DNA from: an uncultured Lachnospiraceae bacterium
Lineage (GTDB): Bacteria; Bacillota; Clostridia; Lachnospirales; Lachnospiraceae
DNA length: 64,000 nucleotides
Reading direction: 5' to 3'
NCBI GenBank assembly: GCA_910580195.1
Contig: CAJTWA010000017.1
Span: 13,023-77,022, forward strand
The position numbers and the translations under genes were made by a program. The notes under the pieces are model-generated. The model did not search any database, had not been told where the DNA came from, and was given only the letters and a program-made list of their open reading frames with translations. Positions 24,870 through 34,589 of the stretch are shown one piece after another; position 1 is the first letter of the stretch; each line of letters starts with the position of its first letter.

Positions 24870-27356
24870 ATGAAATTTGGAAAATTAAAACGGGCCGCAG
24901 GCATCCTACTATCCGCCGCGCTGCTCCTAGGGAGCCTTGCCGGATGCAGCGGGAAAGAAAATGAAACCCCCAGCGGCAGCGCACAAGGAAACAGCAATAG
25001 CGCCGAAGGCGGAGGAGAAGGCGGGGAACAGGCCATGGGGCGTTTTCTGGAAAGCGACGTGGTACTCCCCATTGTGTTCAGCAATATTTTCGACATGAGG
25101 AAATTAGAGGACGGGACCATCCGTATTATTGGGAGCAGCGGGGATGACGGCTCAAAAACCGTCTGGGATTCCAAGGATTCTGGGGCAAACTGGGAAAAGG
25201 CATTTGACGCCCCGGCAGAAATACAGGATGAGGAAAATGGCTATATCGACTATGCAGCCCTTTCAGCCGATGGGCAGTCCGTTTGGGTCTATAACCAAAT
25301 CGGGGACGGCGGCATCAAGCCAGTGCTGTACCTGCTGGATCAAGAAGGGAACTTAAGCACAATCCCCTTTGAACTCCCGGCAGCGGAGGGGAGGGACATA
25401 TTTTCCACCTCATATTCTGTAAACGTACCAGAGGACGGTTCCGGGCAGGGACCAGATTCTGAAAACCAAGGCACAGAGGACGGCAGCCAAACTGGCGCAC
25501 TGGAAAATGAGGAACCTAAGGATGGATCCGGAGAATCTGGGGATGGGCCTACAGAGCCAGAAGAAGGGGAATCCAGCAACAAGAACCTAATTACAGATGT
25601 GGCATTTCTAGGGAACAGCCAGATTCTGGTAGTAGACATGGCAGATAAAGTGTTCCAGATTAGCGCCGCAGACGGCAGCGTAAAGCAGGCATATGATTTC
25701 AGCGATACCCCAGATGCATACCAATTTTATACAGCCGGGAACAAGTTAGTTGTAACGACAACAACAGAAGCGCTTGTCTATGACACGGAAACCGGGGAGC
25801 AGCAGCCAACAGAAGAAGCATTGCAAAGCAGCGTGGCAGAGAACGGGTTCTTCAACGCAGTGGATTCCACAGATGCTGGGGAAAGCATCTATTACCTGAC
25901 TGGGAAAGGGCTGTTCCACTATAAGTTTGGCGGCAGCGTCATGGAGCAGATGATAGACGGGAGCATGAACTCCCTAGGTGCGCCTGCATTTTATCCCATT
26001 GCGCTGGCTATGGTGGATGAACAGAACCTGCTGGTGGCCGCAAATGATGCAAATTCAGACGAGGTGGGCGGGATTTCCCTGCTGAAATACACTTGGTCTG
26101 CAGACACCCCAGCGAAGCCGGATAAGGAACTGAAAGTATACTCCCTGTACAACAACCGGGAACTGCGCCAGTCCATCAGCCGATTCCAGAAGGAACATAC
26201 GGATATTTATGTCAATTACCAAGCGGCTATGTCCGAGGATAACGGCATGACGGTTTCGGACGCCTTAAAAACATTGACAACGGAAATCATGGCCGGGAAA
26301 GGGCCGGATTTGCTGCTTTTGGACGGGATGCCTATCCAGACCTATATGGAAAAAGGGATTTTGCAGGACATATCCGGGGCGGTTGCAGACAAAAAGGGAA
26401 ATTATTTTGAAAATATTATCCATGCGTATCAGGACAGCGAGGGAAAAACATGCGCAATACCCGCAAGGTTTTTTATCCCAATGGCGCAAGGTGGCAGTGC
26501 AAATTATACGCCGGGGGAAGATTTTGATACGTTTACAAGTAAGGAAGGCGTCCTTTCCGGCATGAAACCAGAGGCAACGATAGAAAAATTCTGGTATACC
26601 TGCGGCGCAGCATGGCAGAAGGAAGACCGGACCTTGGATGCAGGGAAAATCACGGATTTCCTGACAAAACTGAAAAATGCATACGGGGAATACGACAGCA
26701 GCAAAACGGAAAATACCACAGCATATACCATAGCAGAAGAAGGGGGCGGCATTACGGAACTTCAGGAGATATCTTTAAGCTGGGGTGATTTTGACTTGGC
26801 ATTTGGAAGGTATCGGGTAAATGTGGGGCTCTATGGACGGATGGATTATGGGCAGCTAACTGCCGTCAATGAAAAACTGGAGCAAGGGGATTATGGCCTG
26901 ATGCCGGGGCAGGCGGGCAATGTATTTGTGCCGGCCATGGTGCTTGGCATTAGCAGCAAGGCAGCGCAGCCGGAAACAGCGGAAGAATTTGTAGGCTACC
27001 TGCTGTCCGAAGAAGCCCAGAAGGTAGCCCAGTTTGGCGGGTTCCCAGTGGAGCGCAGCTCCTTCTTAAGCGTGATTGACGGGCATGAGTATGAAGGCAA
27101 GGATAGTTGGATTTCAGGCGGCAGCGCAGGCAGTAATATGGATGAACGCCTTTCCTTTAAAATGGAGCCTACGCCAGAGGAAGTTATCGAAAAGATGACA
27201 AGTTTGGCAGAGTCATTGACAGTCCCAGCATTGCGGGACGACGTAATTAAGGACGCCGTGGTTGAGCAGGGCGCAAAGGTCCTCAAAGGGGAAACATCCC
27301 CGGAAGCAGCCACCGACGCCATTATGCAGAAGGTCAATATTTATTTAGCAGAATAA
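24870..27356 (+). CDS. Lipoprotein: propeller-like N-domain fused to ABC solute-binding domain
   Basis: An 828-residue exported lipoprotein. The signal peptide has the lipobox LAGC, the lipidated Cys near residue 25, followed by a Gly/Ser/Glu-rich linker. Residues about 60-415 consist of repeated beta segments (ILVVDMADKVFQISAADGS, LVVTTTTEALVYDTETGE), probably a beta-propeller. A linker rich in Glu, Gly and Ser interrupts it (about 195-240). From about 420 the sequence is a family-1 extracellular solute-binding protein (ELKVYSLYNNRELRQSISRF; GKGPDLLLLDGMP). AAGGAGG lies 7 bases before ATG 24870. Two permease genes follow, so it feeds an importer; the ligand is unknown. The domain fusion is unusual. 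Confidence 0.85.
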   Translation: MKFGKLKRAAGILLSAALLLGSLAGCSGKENETPSGSAQGNSNSAEGGGEGGEQAMGRFLESDVVLPIVFSNIFDMRKLEDGTIRIIGSSGDDGSKTVWDSKDSGANWEKAFDAPAEIQDEENGYIDYAALSADGQSVWVYNQIGDGGIKPVLYLLDQEGNLSTIPFELPAAEGRDIFSTSYSVNVPEDGSGQGPDSENQGTEDGSQTGALENEEPKDGSGESGDGPTEPEEGESSNKNLITDVAFLGNSQILVVDMADKVFQISAADGSVKQAYDFSDTPDAYQFYTAGNKLVVTTTTEALVYDTETGEQQPTEEALQSSVAENGFFNAVDSTDAGESIYYLTGKGLFHYKFGGSVMEQMIDGSMNSLGAPAFYPIALAMVDEQNLLVAANDANSDEVGGISLLKYTWSADTPAKPDKELKVYSLYNNRELRQSISRFQKEHTDIYVNYQAAMSEDNGMTVSDALKTLTTEIMAGKGPDLLLLDGMPIQTYMEKGILQDISGAVADKKGNYFENIIHAYQDSEGKTCAIPARFFIPMAQGGSANYTPGEDFDTFTSKEGVLSGMKPEATIEKFWYTCGAAWQKEDRTLDAGKITDFLTKLKNAYGEYDSSKTENTTAYTIAEEGGGITELQEISLSWGDFDLAFGRYRVNVGLYGRMDYGQLTAVNEKLEQGDYGLMPGQAGNVFVPAMVLGISSKAAQPETAEEFVGYLLSEEAQKVAQFGGFPVERSSFLSVIDGHEYEGKDSWISGGSAGSNMDERLSFKMEPTPEEVIEKMTSLAESLTVPALRDDVIKDAVVEQGAKVLKGETSPEAATDAIMQKVNIYLAE

Positions 27357-27371
27357 CTAAAGGGAAAAATC

Positions 27372-28325
27372 ATGCATGGGACAGTAAATTGGTTACAGGA
27401 GAACGGTGAAAAGAAAATATGGGGCTGGAAAGCAGGTAAGGGATCCTGCCCTGAGCTGATGGAATACAGGAAAGCAAAGAACAAAAAGGCACACAAAAAA
27501 TGGCGTGGGTTCCTCTGGATCTTGCCTAGTTTCTTAGGCGTCATGGTATTCTATCTCCTGCCCTATGCAGACGTTGTCCGCCGCTCCTTCCTTGGGGCGG
27601 TAGACAGCCGTTTTGTAGGGCTAGGGAATTACAAGGAGGTTTTGGGGAACACAGCCTTCCTTCTGGCGGTTAAAAATACCGTAAAATTTACCCTTTTGTG
27701 CATCCCGGCATTAGTTTTCATGGCCTTGGCCTGTGCAGTGCTGCTCTGCCGGAGCAAATACGGCGGCGTCATAAAAAGCGCATTTCTCATGCCTATGGCG
27801 CTCCCAGCCGTTTCTGTGGCGCTGGTGTGGCGGCTGCTGTTCCACGGCCAAGGCCTCCTCAACCACTGGCTGGGGCAGTTCGGGCTGCCGGAACCAGACT
27901 GGATGAACGGCACAAGCGCATTTTGGGTGCTGGTTCTTAGCTATATCTGGAAAAACCTAGGCTATGACATTGTGCTGTGGATGGCGGGGCTTGCAGGGAT
28001 TTCAGAAAATATTTACGAGGCGGCAAAGGTGGACGGGGCAGGGGAGTGGAAGTGCTTTTTGCATATCACCCTGCCCAACCTAAAGCCTTCCCTTTACACC
28101 ATAACCGTATTGTCCTTCCTCAATTCCTTCAAGGTATTCCGTGAAGCATATCTGGTGGCCGGGGATTACCCCCATGAAAGCATTTACATGATGCAGCATT
28201 TATTTAACAACTGGTTCCGGAATTTTTCCTTTGACAAAATGGCGGCAGCGGCAGTTCTGGAAAGCATGGTATTGCTGGGGCTTATCCTGCTCCTGCAAAA
28301 AGCATGGGACAGCGGGGTGGCGTAA
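27372..28325 (+). CDS. ABC transporter permease, MalF/UgpA type
   Basis: A 317-residue inner membrane permease with six predicted helices after a cytosolic N-terminus of about 50 basic residues. The EAA loop that docks the ATPase is clear: YEAAKVDGAGEWKCFLHITLP at about residue 215. It is 15 bases after the lipoprotein gene and shares TAATG with the next permease. Together they would form the channel of a carbohydrate-type importer. No ATPase gene is in this operon; a shared MsmK-like ATPase elsewhere is likely. The true start could be inside the basic N-terminal stretch. Confidence 0.88.
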   Translation: MHGTVNWLQENGEKKIWGWKAGKGSCPELMEYRKAKNKKAHKKWRGFLWILPSFLGVMVFYLLPYADVVRRSFLGAVDSRFVGLGNYKEVLGNTAFLLAVKNTVKFTLLCIPALVFMALACAVLLCRSKYGGVIKSAFLMPMALPAVSVALVWRLLFHGQGLLNHWLGQFGLPEPDWMNGTSAFWVLVLSYIWKNLGYDIVLWMAGLAGISENIYEAAKVDGAGEWKCFLHITLPNLKPSLYTITVLSFLNSFKVFREAYLVAGDYPHESIYMMQHLFNNWFRNFSFDKMAAAAVLESMVLLGLILLLQKAWDSGVA

Positions 28326-29332
28326 TGGAACACAAGGATTTAGGACAAAAAACTTCAATAAAAAAAGCATTAGAATTGTGGAATCTGGAAAGGGAAACCG
28401 CGGAGGAAAAACTTTGGGATTTGGAACAAGAGCCTTGGCTGGAATACTTTTTTGTAAATAAGCTGGCTGGCAGGTTCAAAGGAGTATCCATTGGAAAGTG
28501 GCTCCTCTGGGGCATTTTAGCAGTTTTGGCAGTGATTGCCCTGTACCCGGTATTTTTCCTGATTTCCGGCTCTGTTATGGGCAAGGATGAACTGGCAAGC
28601 TGCCTTGGGGCGGTAATCGCAGGGAACCAAGGGTATGCAGAATTCCCGCTGCTGCCAGCTTACCCAACGCTGCGGCATTATGTGGAGGTTTTTTTGGACT
28701 CCCCGGGATTTTTTGTCATGTTCTGGAATTCCATAAAGATTACCTTTGGGGTGCTGGCAGGGCAGCTTTTGGTAGGCACGATGGCGGCATGGGGCTTTGC
28801 CAAGTATGATTTTCCATGGAAAAAAGGGTTTTTCCTGATTTATATGATACTGATGCTCCTGCCGTTCCAAGTGCTGATGCTTTCCGATTATCTGGTTTTG
28901 GACCGGCTGGCATTGACGGATAATTTGTGGGGCATTATCCTGCCGGGGGCATTTTCCACATTTCCAGTGTTCATTATGTACCGGTTCTTTACGGAGCTTC
29001 CGGAGAGCTTGCTGGAATCTGCAAGGCTGGATGGGGCGCGGGAGTGGCAGCTTTTTTACTATATCGGGCTGCCCATGGGTTCCTCTGGGGTTATTGCGGC
29101 CATGGTGCTGGGGTTTTTGGAATATTGGAGCCTGATTGAACAGCCCATGACGTTCCTGAAGGAAATACGGCTGTTCCCATTGTCCATTTTCCTGCCGGAC
29201 ATTACATCGGCCGGGCAGTCTGGCATGGCGTTTGCGGCGTCGGTGGTTACTTTCCTTCCGGCATTGCTGGTGTTTTTGGGCGGGCAGGATTATTTGGAGC
29301 AGGGGATTATGGCGGGCGCGGTGAAAGAGTAA
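28325..29332 (+). CDS. ABC transporter permease, MalG type
   Basis: A 335-residue permease that pairs with the preceding one. It has an acidic N-terminal cytosolic part of about 60 residues, six helices, and the EAA loop LLESARLDGAREWQLFYYIGLP at about residue 232. The start ATG 28325 overlaps the previous stop; the frame from 28304 lies inside the upstream gene. Its last 8 codons and stop are duplicated in tandem 45 bases later, within the next gene's start region. It belongs to the carbohydrate importer family; the substrate is unknown. Confidence 0.88.
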   Translation: MEHKDLGQKTSIKKALELWNLERETAEEKLWDLEQEPWLEYFFVNKLAGRFKGVSIGKWLLWGILAVLAVIALYPVFFLISGSVMGKDELASCLGAVIAGNQGYAEFPLLPAYPTLRHYVEVFLDSPGFFVMFWNSIKITFGVLAGQLLVGTMAAWGFAKYDFPWKKGFFLIYMILMLLPFQVLMLSDYLVLDRLALTDNLWGIILPGAFSTFPVFIMYRFFTELPESLLESARLDGAREWQLFYYIGLPMGSSGVIAAMVLGFLEYWSLIEQPMTFLKEIRLFPLSIFLPDITSAGQSGMAFAASVVTFLPALLVFLGGQDYLEQGIMAGAVKE

Positions 29333-29398
29333 TGGCTGCCGTTATGCAGGTACATGGCGGGCGCGGTAAAAGAGTAATGGCTGCTGTTATGCGGATAC
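29309..29398 (+). repeat. 45-base tandem duplication at a gene junction
   Basis: Units 29309-29353 and 29354-29398 differ at only a few positions. Each holds the end of the permease gene, its stop and the next ATG (GAGTAATGGCTGC). The unit length of 45 keeps frame, so the adaptor gene has two candidate starts 15 codons apart. Confidence 0.85.
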
Positions 29399-30831
29399 GG
29401 ATGTTATGGGAAAGGATTAGGCAGATGGAACGAAAAAAGATAATTAAGGTTTTTGGCGGATTTTTGGCGGTTATGCTGGCATTTACGTTCCTGTCAAGGG
29501 CGGTCAGCGGGGCTTCTACAGCCCAAGTGGAAACGGTGCGTTTAAAAACGGGGACGATTGAGCATAAGGTGGAAGGCAGCGGAAGGGTAGAGGCGGGGCA
29601 GGAGGTTGCAGTTTATACGGAAAATGGGCAGCGGGTCAAGGAAATCTGCGTGCAGGAGGGGCAGTCCGTGGAGAAAGGGGAGCTGCTTTTTACGGTGGAC
29701 ATGGATGAGCTGGAGGAACAGATTTTGGCAGCCCAGCAGGAGATGGAAAAGGCAAGCCTGCAAAATGAAGACGCAAAGAGCAGCAAAAGCGTGGAGCAGC
29801 GGAACCGGGCGCTGGCGAAGGACCGGGCAGCCGCAGACTATAGCCAAGCCGTGTCAGATGGGGACCATTCTGTGGCGCAGGCAAAGGCAGCGTGGGACGC
29901 GGCGGAACAGGAACTGCAGGAATTTCTGCAGCAGGGGCCTTCCGCGGGCCAGCAGTTAGGGAGCGTGCAAGGGGAAGTGACAGGCGGGGACGCCCAGAGC
30001 ACGGAAGGGAACGGCCTTTCTTGGGAGGAAAAGAAGGGGCAGCTAGAGCAAGCCGCAGCAGAAGCCAAGGCGGCTTATGAAACAGCCCTTTCGGCCCGGA
30101 CAGACAGCGTGAAGTCAGCCGCAAGGGCGTTGGAGGATGCATCCATGCCGGCAGCGTCAGACAGTACCGGCAGGCAGAATGAAATTACCCGGCAGCAGCA
30201 GGAACTGGCTTTGAAAAAATTACAGGCATTGAAGGACGCAGAAGGGAAAATTACTGCGCCAGTCCGGGGCGTAGTGACAAAGATTGCCATTACGGTTGGG
30301 GATTTTACCACCGATGGGACAGCCATGCGCCTTTCAGACACCTCCAAAGGGAGCCGGCTGGTAGCCACGGTTGACAAGGCCAATGAAAAATACGTCAGCA
30401 AAGGGAGCCAAGCCAACATCACCCCTTCCGGCAGCAAGGAGCAAATCACCAATTACCCCGTAAGCAGCGTTGCCGTAAACGAAGAGGATCAGATGCTTTT
30501 AGACGTTACCATAGATTTGCCGGAGGGGGTGCTGGAGGCGGGGACAATGGCAGAAATTGAGATTGTCCAGAAATCTGAAAACTTTTCCTCCGTCATCCCA
30601 GCTCAGGCCCTCCGGGAAGAGCAGAATGGCTACTACGTGCTGGTGGCAGTGCAGGAGCAGGGAGTGATGGGAAAAGAGCTGGTTGCAAGGCGTTTTGACG
30701 TAAAAGTCAAGGACAAAAACAGCACCTATGCCGCATTGGAGGATGGGCTCCTGACGGGGGAGCAGGAGGTTATCAGCAAATCCAGCCGGACGATTGGGGA
30801 AGGCAGCAGGGTTAGGAAGAAGGAAGATTAG
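29332..30831 (+). CDS. HlyD/RND-type membrane fusion (adaptor) protein
   Basis: A 499-residue (484 from ATG 29377) membrane-anchored adaptor. A transmembrane helix at about residues 38-60 is followed by a barrel-sandwich half (VAVYTENGQRVKEICVQEGQSVEKGELLF), a long coiled coil with a Gly/Ser-rich break (about 135-290), the second half (KITAPVRGVVTKIAITVGD) and a beta-barrel ending in LLTGEQEVISKSS. Such proteins link inner membrane transporters to the envelope and in Firmicutes accompany MacB-like exporters. It is translationally linked to the permease before it (TAATG). The start is ambiguous because of the 45-base duplication. Confidence 0.85.
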   Translation: MAAVMQVHGGRGKRVMAAVMRIRMLWERIRQMERKKIIKVFGGFLAVMLAFTFLSRAVSGASTAQVETVRLKTGTIEHKVEGSGRVEAGQEVAVYTENGQRVKEICVQEGQSVEKGELLFTVDMDELEEQILAAQQEMEKASLQNEDAKSSKSVEQRNRALAKDRAAADYSQAVSDGDHSVAQAKAAWDAAEQELQEFLQQGPSAGQQLGSVQGEVTGGDAQSTEGNGLSWEEKKGQLEQAAAEAKAAYETALSARTDSVKSAARALEDASMPAASDSTGRQNEITRQQQELALKKLQALKDAEGKITAPVRGVVTKIAITVGDFTTDGTAMRLSDTSKGSRLVATVDKANEKYVSKGSQANITPSGSKEQITNYPVSSVAVNEEDQMLLDVTIDLPEGVLEAGTMAEIEIVQKSENFSSVIPAQALREEQNGYYVLVAVQEQGVMGKELVARRFDVKVKDKNSTYAALEDGLLTGEQEVISKSSRTIGEGSRVRKKED

Positions 30832-30894
30832 CGTAGAAAAAGTTTTTCATCACTATTTTTTCCTAAGTAAAATGAAAGGAATGGGTGATTAAAA

Positions 30895-32013
30895 ATGAGA
30901 AAATTCAGTTATGCCGCCATTGCAGCGTTTGCCATGCTGGGAATCCTCTTTGCCTACCTGTCCGCGGCCGCTTGGGGCAGCATGGTATGGGCGAAGGACA
31001 AAGCAATGTTTTATCTGGAAACTCCCATTTCGGCAGAAACCGCCCTTGGGATATGGGAGCAGGGCCAGGAATTGGCAGAGCAGTACCGCCAAGGCTTGGA
31101 GAATGAGGCTCCCCTCCCATTCTGCATTTGGGGACAAACAGGCCATGTGCTGGTGTCGGGTGGAAATCTCTCCATGCAGACGCAGGTTTCTGCCATCCTC
31201 TTTTGCGGCAAGCCGGAACTTCTCTTTGAGGACTGCCGGGTGCCTGTGCCGGAGGATGTGGGAGGGTGCCTTTTGGATGAACAGGCAGCATGGGAGCTGT
31301 TCGGGGGTACGGAGGTTGTCGGCAAAGAAGTTTCCTGTGGAAACCATATTTTTACCATAAGGGATGTAATTCCCGGAAAGGAAGGATTGGTTGCTTTCCA
31401 AGTAAGCAGAGGCCTTTTGGAAAAAAACAGTACCAAAGGCCAAGAGCCGGAAGGGGAGCCTCCCCTTGGCATGGATGAAATGATGCAGAGAGTTACTGTG
31501 CAGAAGCCAGAGGGCTATTCCCTCCATGAACTGGAATCCATTTGGGACAGCCAATATGGCCTTTCCGCCGATTTGCTGGACACAGAGCTGTTGCGCGGGA
31601 TTGGCGGCTTTTGCGCACTGCTGTTCCCTGTCAGCTTATGCATATTCTTTGGGACGTACCTTTGCCATCAGTATAAAGTCTGGGAAAGCCTTCTGGGGAA
31701 AGCTCTGGCGGCAGGATGTTCCTTGGCGTTGGCTGCAGCCCTCCTAGTTTTCCTGAAAGGCTTTGTTAAAATCCCAGACAGCTATATCCCTACCCGCTGG
31801 TCGGATTTTTCCTTCTGGGCAAGCCTTTGGGAAAGGAAAATAGAAGCCCTGAAACTTTTGCTGCGCGTACCGAAGTCAATTCTGGATGATAGCTGGATGG
31901 GGCTTTTTTATCAGGCGGCAGGGTTTGGGGCGCTGGCAGAAATTTTTCTGGCAATAGGAGGGGCATGGGGGAAAGCTGCCATGGGGAATCTGTCAGAGCC
32001 ACAAGAAATATAA
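30895..32013 (+). CDS. MacB-periplasmic-domain-like membrane protein
   Basis: A 372-residue protein with one N-terminal helix (about residues 5-27), an extracytoplasmic domain of about 200 residues, and about three helices after residue 235 (GGFCALLFPVSLCIFFGTYL; AAGCSLALAAALLVFLKGF; FGALAEIFLAIGGAW). The outer domain has the small beta elements of MacB/FtsX-type permeases (GTEVVGKEVSCGNHIFTIRDVIPG is typical of that fold). It is last in the operon, 63 bases after the adaptor. A MacB-like partner is plausible, but no ATPase for it is nearby. The family call is tentative. Confidence 0.6.
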   Translation: MRKFSYAAIAAFAMLGILFAYLSAAAWGSMVWAKDKAMFYLETPISAETALGIWEQGQELAEQYRQGLENEAPLPFCIWGQTGHVLVSGGNLSMQTQVSAILFCGKPELLFEDCRVPVPEDVGGCLLDEQAAWELFGGTEVVGKEVSCGNHIFTIRDVIPGKEGLVAFQVSRGLLEKNSTKGQEPEGEPPLGMDEMMQRVTVQKPEGYSLHELESIWDSQYGLSADLLDTELLRGIGGFCALLFPVSLCIFFGTYLCHQYKVWESLLGKALAAGCSLALAAALLVFLKGFVKIPDSYIPTRWSDFSFWASLWERKIEALKLLLRVPKSILDDSWMGLFYQAAGFGALAEIFLAIGGAWGKAAMGNLSEPQEI

Positions 32014-32267
32014 AATTTTTTGTTTTTGCAACAGCCCATTGCGCCCGTAAAGGCCAACCGGCATGTCCCGCTGTTTGCAGCGGGGCGGCCCACTCTGGCA
32101 ACGCCCGCCCGCTGCAACATACGGTTTAGCCGAATTTGAATTCCGCCGGTGTAATCCAAGGCACCTCCAAAATCCAATATAACATCCGATACAAGCTGGG
32201 AGAGCATCTTGCAGGGAGCAATTTGATGGCATGTCCAAGGATCTAGGGTCCGGTAGGTTCCGCCGCG
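32014..32267. other. Noncoding stretch between convergent genes
   Basis: No gene is supported. It holds a GC-rich dyad, CCCGCTGTTTGCAGCGGGGCGG near 32063, related to the degenerate repeats at 20.7-20.9 kb, and no clear terminator with a T-tract. Confidence 0.4.
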
Positions 32268-34589
32268 CTACAATGCCTGCAGATAGAACTGCCACGCTTG
32301 GTATTCCCCAGAATGGGGCGGGAGGGCAATCCCCACGTGCATCAATGCGCTTCCGCTGAGGGTAATCCCATAATTCCCTATCAGATAATTCTCCCTAGCA
32401 TTAAGCCCCTTTAAGCGGATATAAACCGCAGGCCCATTCCCATGGGTATCAAGGGAAACAGCCGTAACGAGGGCTTCGCGCTGATTTTCTGAAACAAACA
32501 TCCATGCCGCTGCTTCAGAATCTTCGGTTGGGTTGTGCAGCCGGTAATAAAGCCCATGGTGGATTAAAGCCCAATGCTCCTTATACGTTCGTATCTGCTG
32601 CCGGATACACGCTTTTTCTTCTTCCCCCAGCTTTCCCAAATCCAGTTCGTACCCAAAGTTCCCTGCCATTGCGCATGCAGCCCGGGTGCCAATGGCAACG
32701 CTCCTGCCAGTCTGTTCATTGGGGACTGCCGATACATGGGCGCCGACGGCAGAAACCGGGTAGCCAAAGGATGTCCCATGCTGAATCTTAATCCGCTCAA
32801 TGGCGTCTGTGTTATCGCTGCACCAAATCTGCGGCGTGTAATACAGCATCCCGGCATCAAACCTGCCGCCCCCGCCGCTGCACCCTTCAATCAGAATCTC
32901 CGGGTATCTTCCATGGAGCCGCTCCAAAAAATCATAGACGCCCAGCACATATCCATGCATCACCTTCCCATAATTCTGGTAGCCCGAAAGCGCAGTGTAA
33001 ACGTCGCAGATGCTGCGGTTCATATCCATCTTGATATATTCCACTTGGATGGAATCCAGCACCTTTGCAATTTCATGGAAAATAAAGTCTACTACTTCTT
33101 TTCTGGAAAAATCCAGCACCAGTTGGTTCCTGCACATGACAGGCTTTTTTTGGGGGATAACAAATGCCCAGTCAGGATGCTCCCGGTATAGGTGGCTGTC
33201 CTCATTTACCATTTCCGGCTCAATCCAGAGGCCGAACTGCATGCCCATTTTATGGATTTCCCCTGAAATTTCTGCAAGGGGTCTTCCTAATTTTTCTTCA
33301 TTTACATACCAGTCCCCCAGCCCGCTGTTGTCATCGTCCCGTTTGCCGAACCAGCCGTCGTCCAAGACAAACATTTCCACGCCAAGGCTTGCCGCTTCTT
33401 TCGCAATCCCTAAAATCTTATCCCCGGTAAAATCAAAATAGGTGGCCTCCCAGTTGTTGATTAGGACTGGTCTGCGCCGTTCTTTCCAGATGCCCCGGCA
33501 GACGTGGCAGCGGATGAGCTCATGGAAGATGTGGGAGAGGGCCGAGAACCCGCCTTCGGTATAGGCAAGGGCGGCTTCAGGCGTGAAAAACTCCTCGCCC
33601 GGCGCAAGCCCATAGTCAAACATTTCATCGGAAATGCCCATTTGCACCCGTGTCTGGCAGTATTGGTCCCGTTCCGCTTCAAATTTAAAATTCCCGCTGT
33701 ACAGAAGGGAAATCCCGTAGCAGTTCCCAAAATCCTCGGTTGTTTCCCTGTCTGCAAGGATGAAAAATGGGTTGTGCTGATGGCTGGATGTCCCTCTCCT
33801 GCTCCCAAAGCTTTGGTTTCCGCAAATCACCGGGATACGTTCATAATTCCGCTCCATCGCATGCCTGCCATGGAAATGGATTAAATCAAAATTCCCGGTA
33901 AGGAAATCTAAGGACATGCTGGAAACCTTATTTAAAAATACTGCGTTATCCCCCGTATTTTGGATTTTTGCGCAGCGGGTAATGACGTCCAAATCTGGCA
34001 AAACCCCAAAAAGGAGAGTTACCTTCACGCCTGTCCGGCTGTCTGCAAGCACCACCTCCACCGTGTAGGCAGAGGTGTACTTTTTGTTGCAGGAAAACTT
34101 GTTCGGAGCAAAAGCGGAAGAATCCATATAGGAAGAGGCGTACTGCTTACTGCCGGAAAGTTTTTCAGGGGAATTTTCTCCGCTGCTTTTGCAGGGGGCA
34201 GGGGGAGCCCCGGAAGGTTCTTCTGCATAGACAGCCGGCAGCCCCGGGATTCCATATTTCCCCGGAACCATGCGGTGGCTTTCATACCTAAGGTCCGTCC
34301 CAAATACGCCGGATGCATCCCGCAGCCGGAATGAAGGGCTGCGGAAATCGCCGTTCCCATAATTGGGATATTCCTGCGGCAGGGCGTCCAAGGAAAAGCT
34401 CCTGTCGTAGCGGAGTTCGTAAGGGTTGCCGCTGTATCCCCGGTCTGCAAAGGTCAAAAGGCTTCCCATGCCCCCCTGTGCCCTTGGCCCGTAATATAGG
34501 TGCAGCAAAAACCCAGACTCCGTAACCCCCATCTGATAAGTTGTATGTTTCGTATGTAATGTAATATATTCCAAGTTCCTATTTTCCAC
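32268..34589 (-). CDS. Alpha-galactosidase, GH36
   Basis: A 773-residue cytoplasmic glycoside hydrolase that releases galactose from raffinose-family sugars and melibiose. The catalytic barrel has the nucleophile Asp522 in YIKMDMNRS and the acid/base Asp592 in CSDNTDA, plus EGCSGGGGRFDAG between them. It has no signal peptide, in agreement with uptake by the ABC transporter encoded just upstream. An unusual low-complexity insertion, rich in Ser, Lys and Pro, lies at about residues 148-190. The start is GTG 34589, inside a triplicated junction; TTG five codons later is possible. It is fourth in the minus-strand operon. Confidence 0.93.
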   Translation of the reverse strand: MENRNLEYITLHTKHTTYQMGVTESGFLLHLYYGPRAQGGMGSLLTFADRGYSGNPYELRYDRSFSLDALPQEYPNYGNGDFRSPSFRLRDASGVFGTDLRYESHRMVPGKYGIPGLPAVYAEEPSGAPPAPCKSSGENSPEKLSGSKQYASSYMDSSAFAPNKFSCNKKYTSAYTVEVVLADSRTGVKVTLLFGVLPDLDVITRCAKIQNTGDNAVFLNKVSSMSLDFLTGNFDLIHFHGRHAMERNYERIPVICGNQSFGSRRGTSSHQHNPFFILADRETTEDFGNCYGISLLYSGNFKFEAERDQYCQTRVQMGISDEMFDYGLAPGEEFFTPEAALAYTEGGFSALSHIFHELIRCHVCRGIWKERRRPVLINNWEATYFDFTGDKILGIAKEAASLGVEMFVLDDGWFGKRDDDNSGLGDWYVNEEKLGRPLAEISGEIHKMGMQFGLWIEPEMVNEDSHLYREHPDWAFVIPQKKPVMCRNQLVLDFSRKEVVDFIFHEIAKVLDSIQVEYIKMDMNRSICDVYTALSGYQNYGKVMHGYVLGVYDFLERLHGRYPEILIEGCSGGGGRFDAGMLYYTPQIWCSDNTDAIERIKIQHGTSFGYPVSAVGAHVSAVPNEQTGRSVAIGTRAACAMAGNFGYELDLGKLGEEEKACIRQQIRTYKEHWALIHHGLYYRLHNPTEDSEAAAWMFVSENQREALVTAVSLDTHGNGPAVYIRLKGLNARENYLIGNYGITLSGSALMHVGIALPPHSGEYQAWQFYLQAL

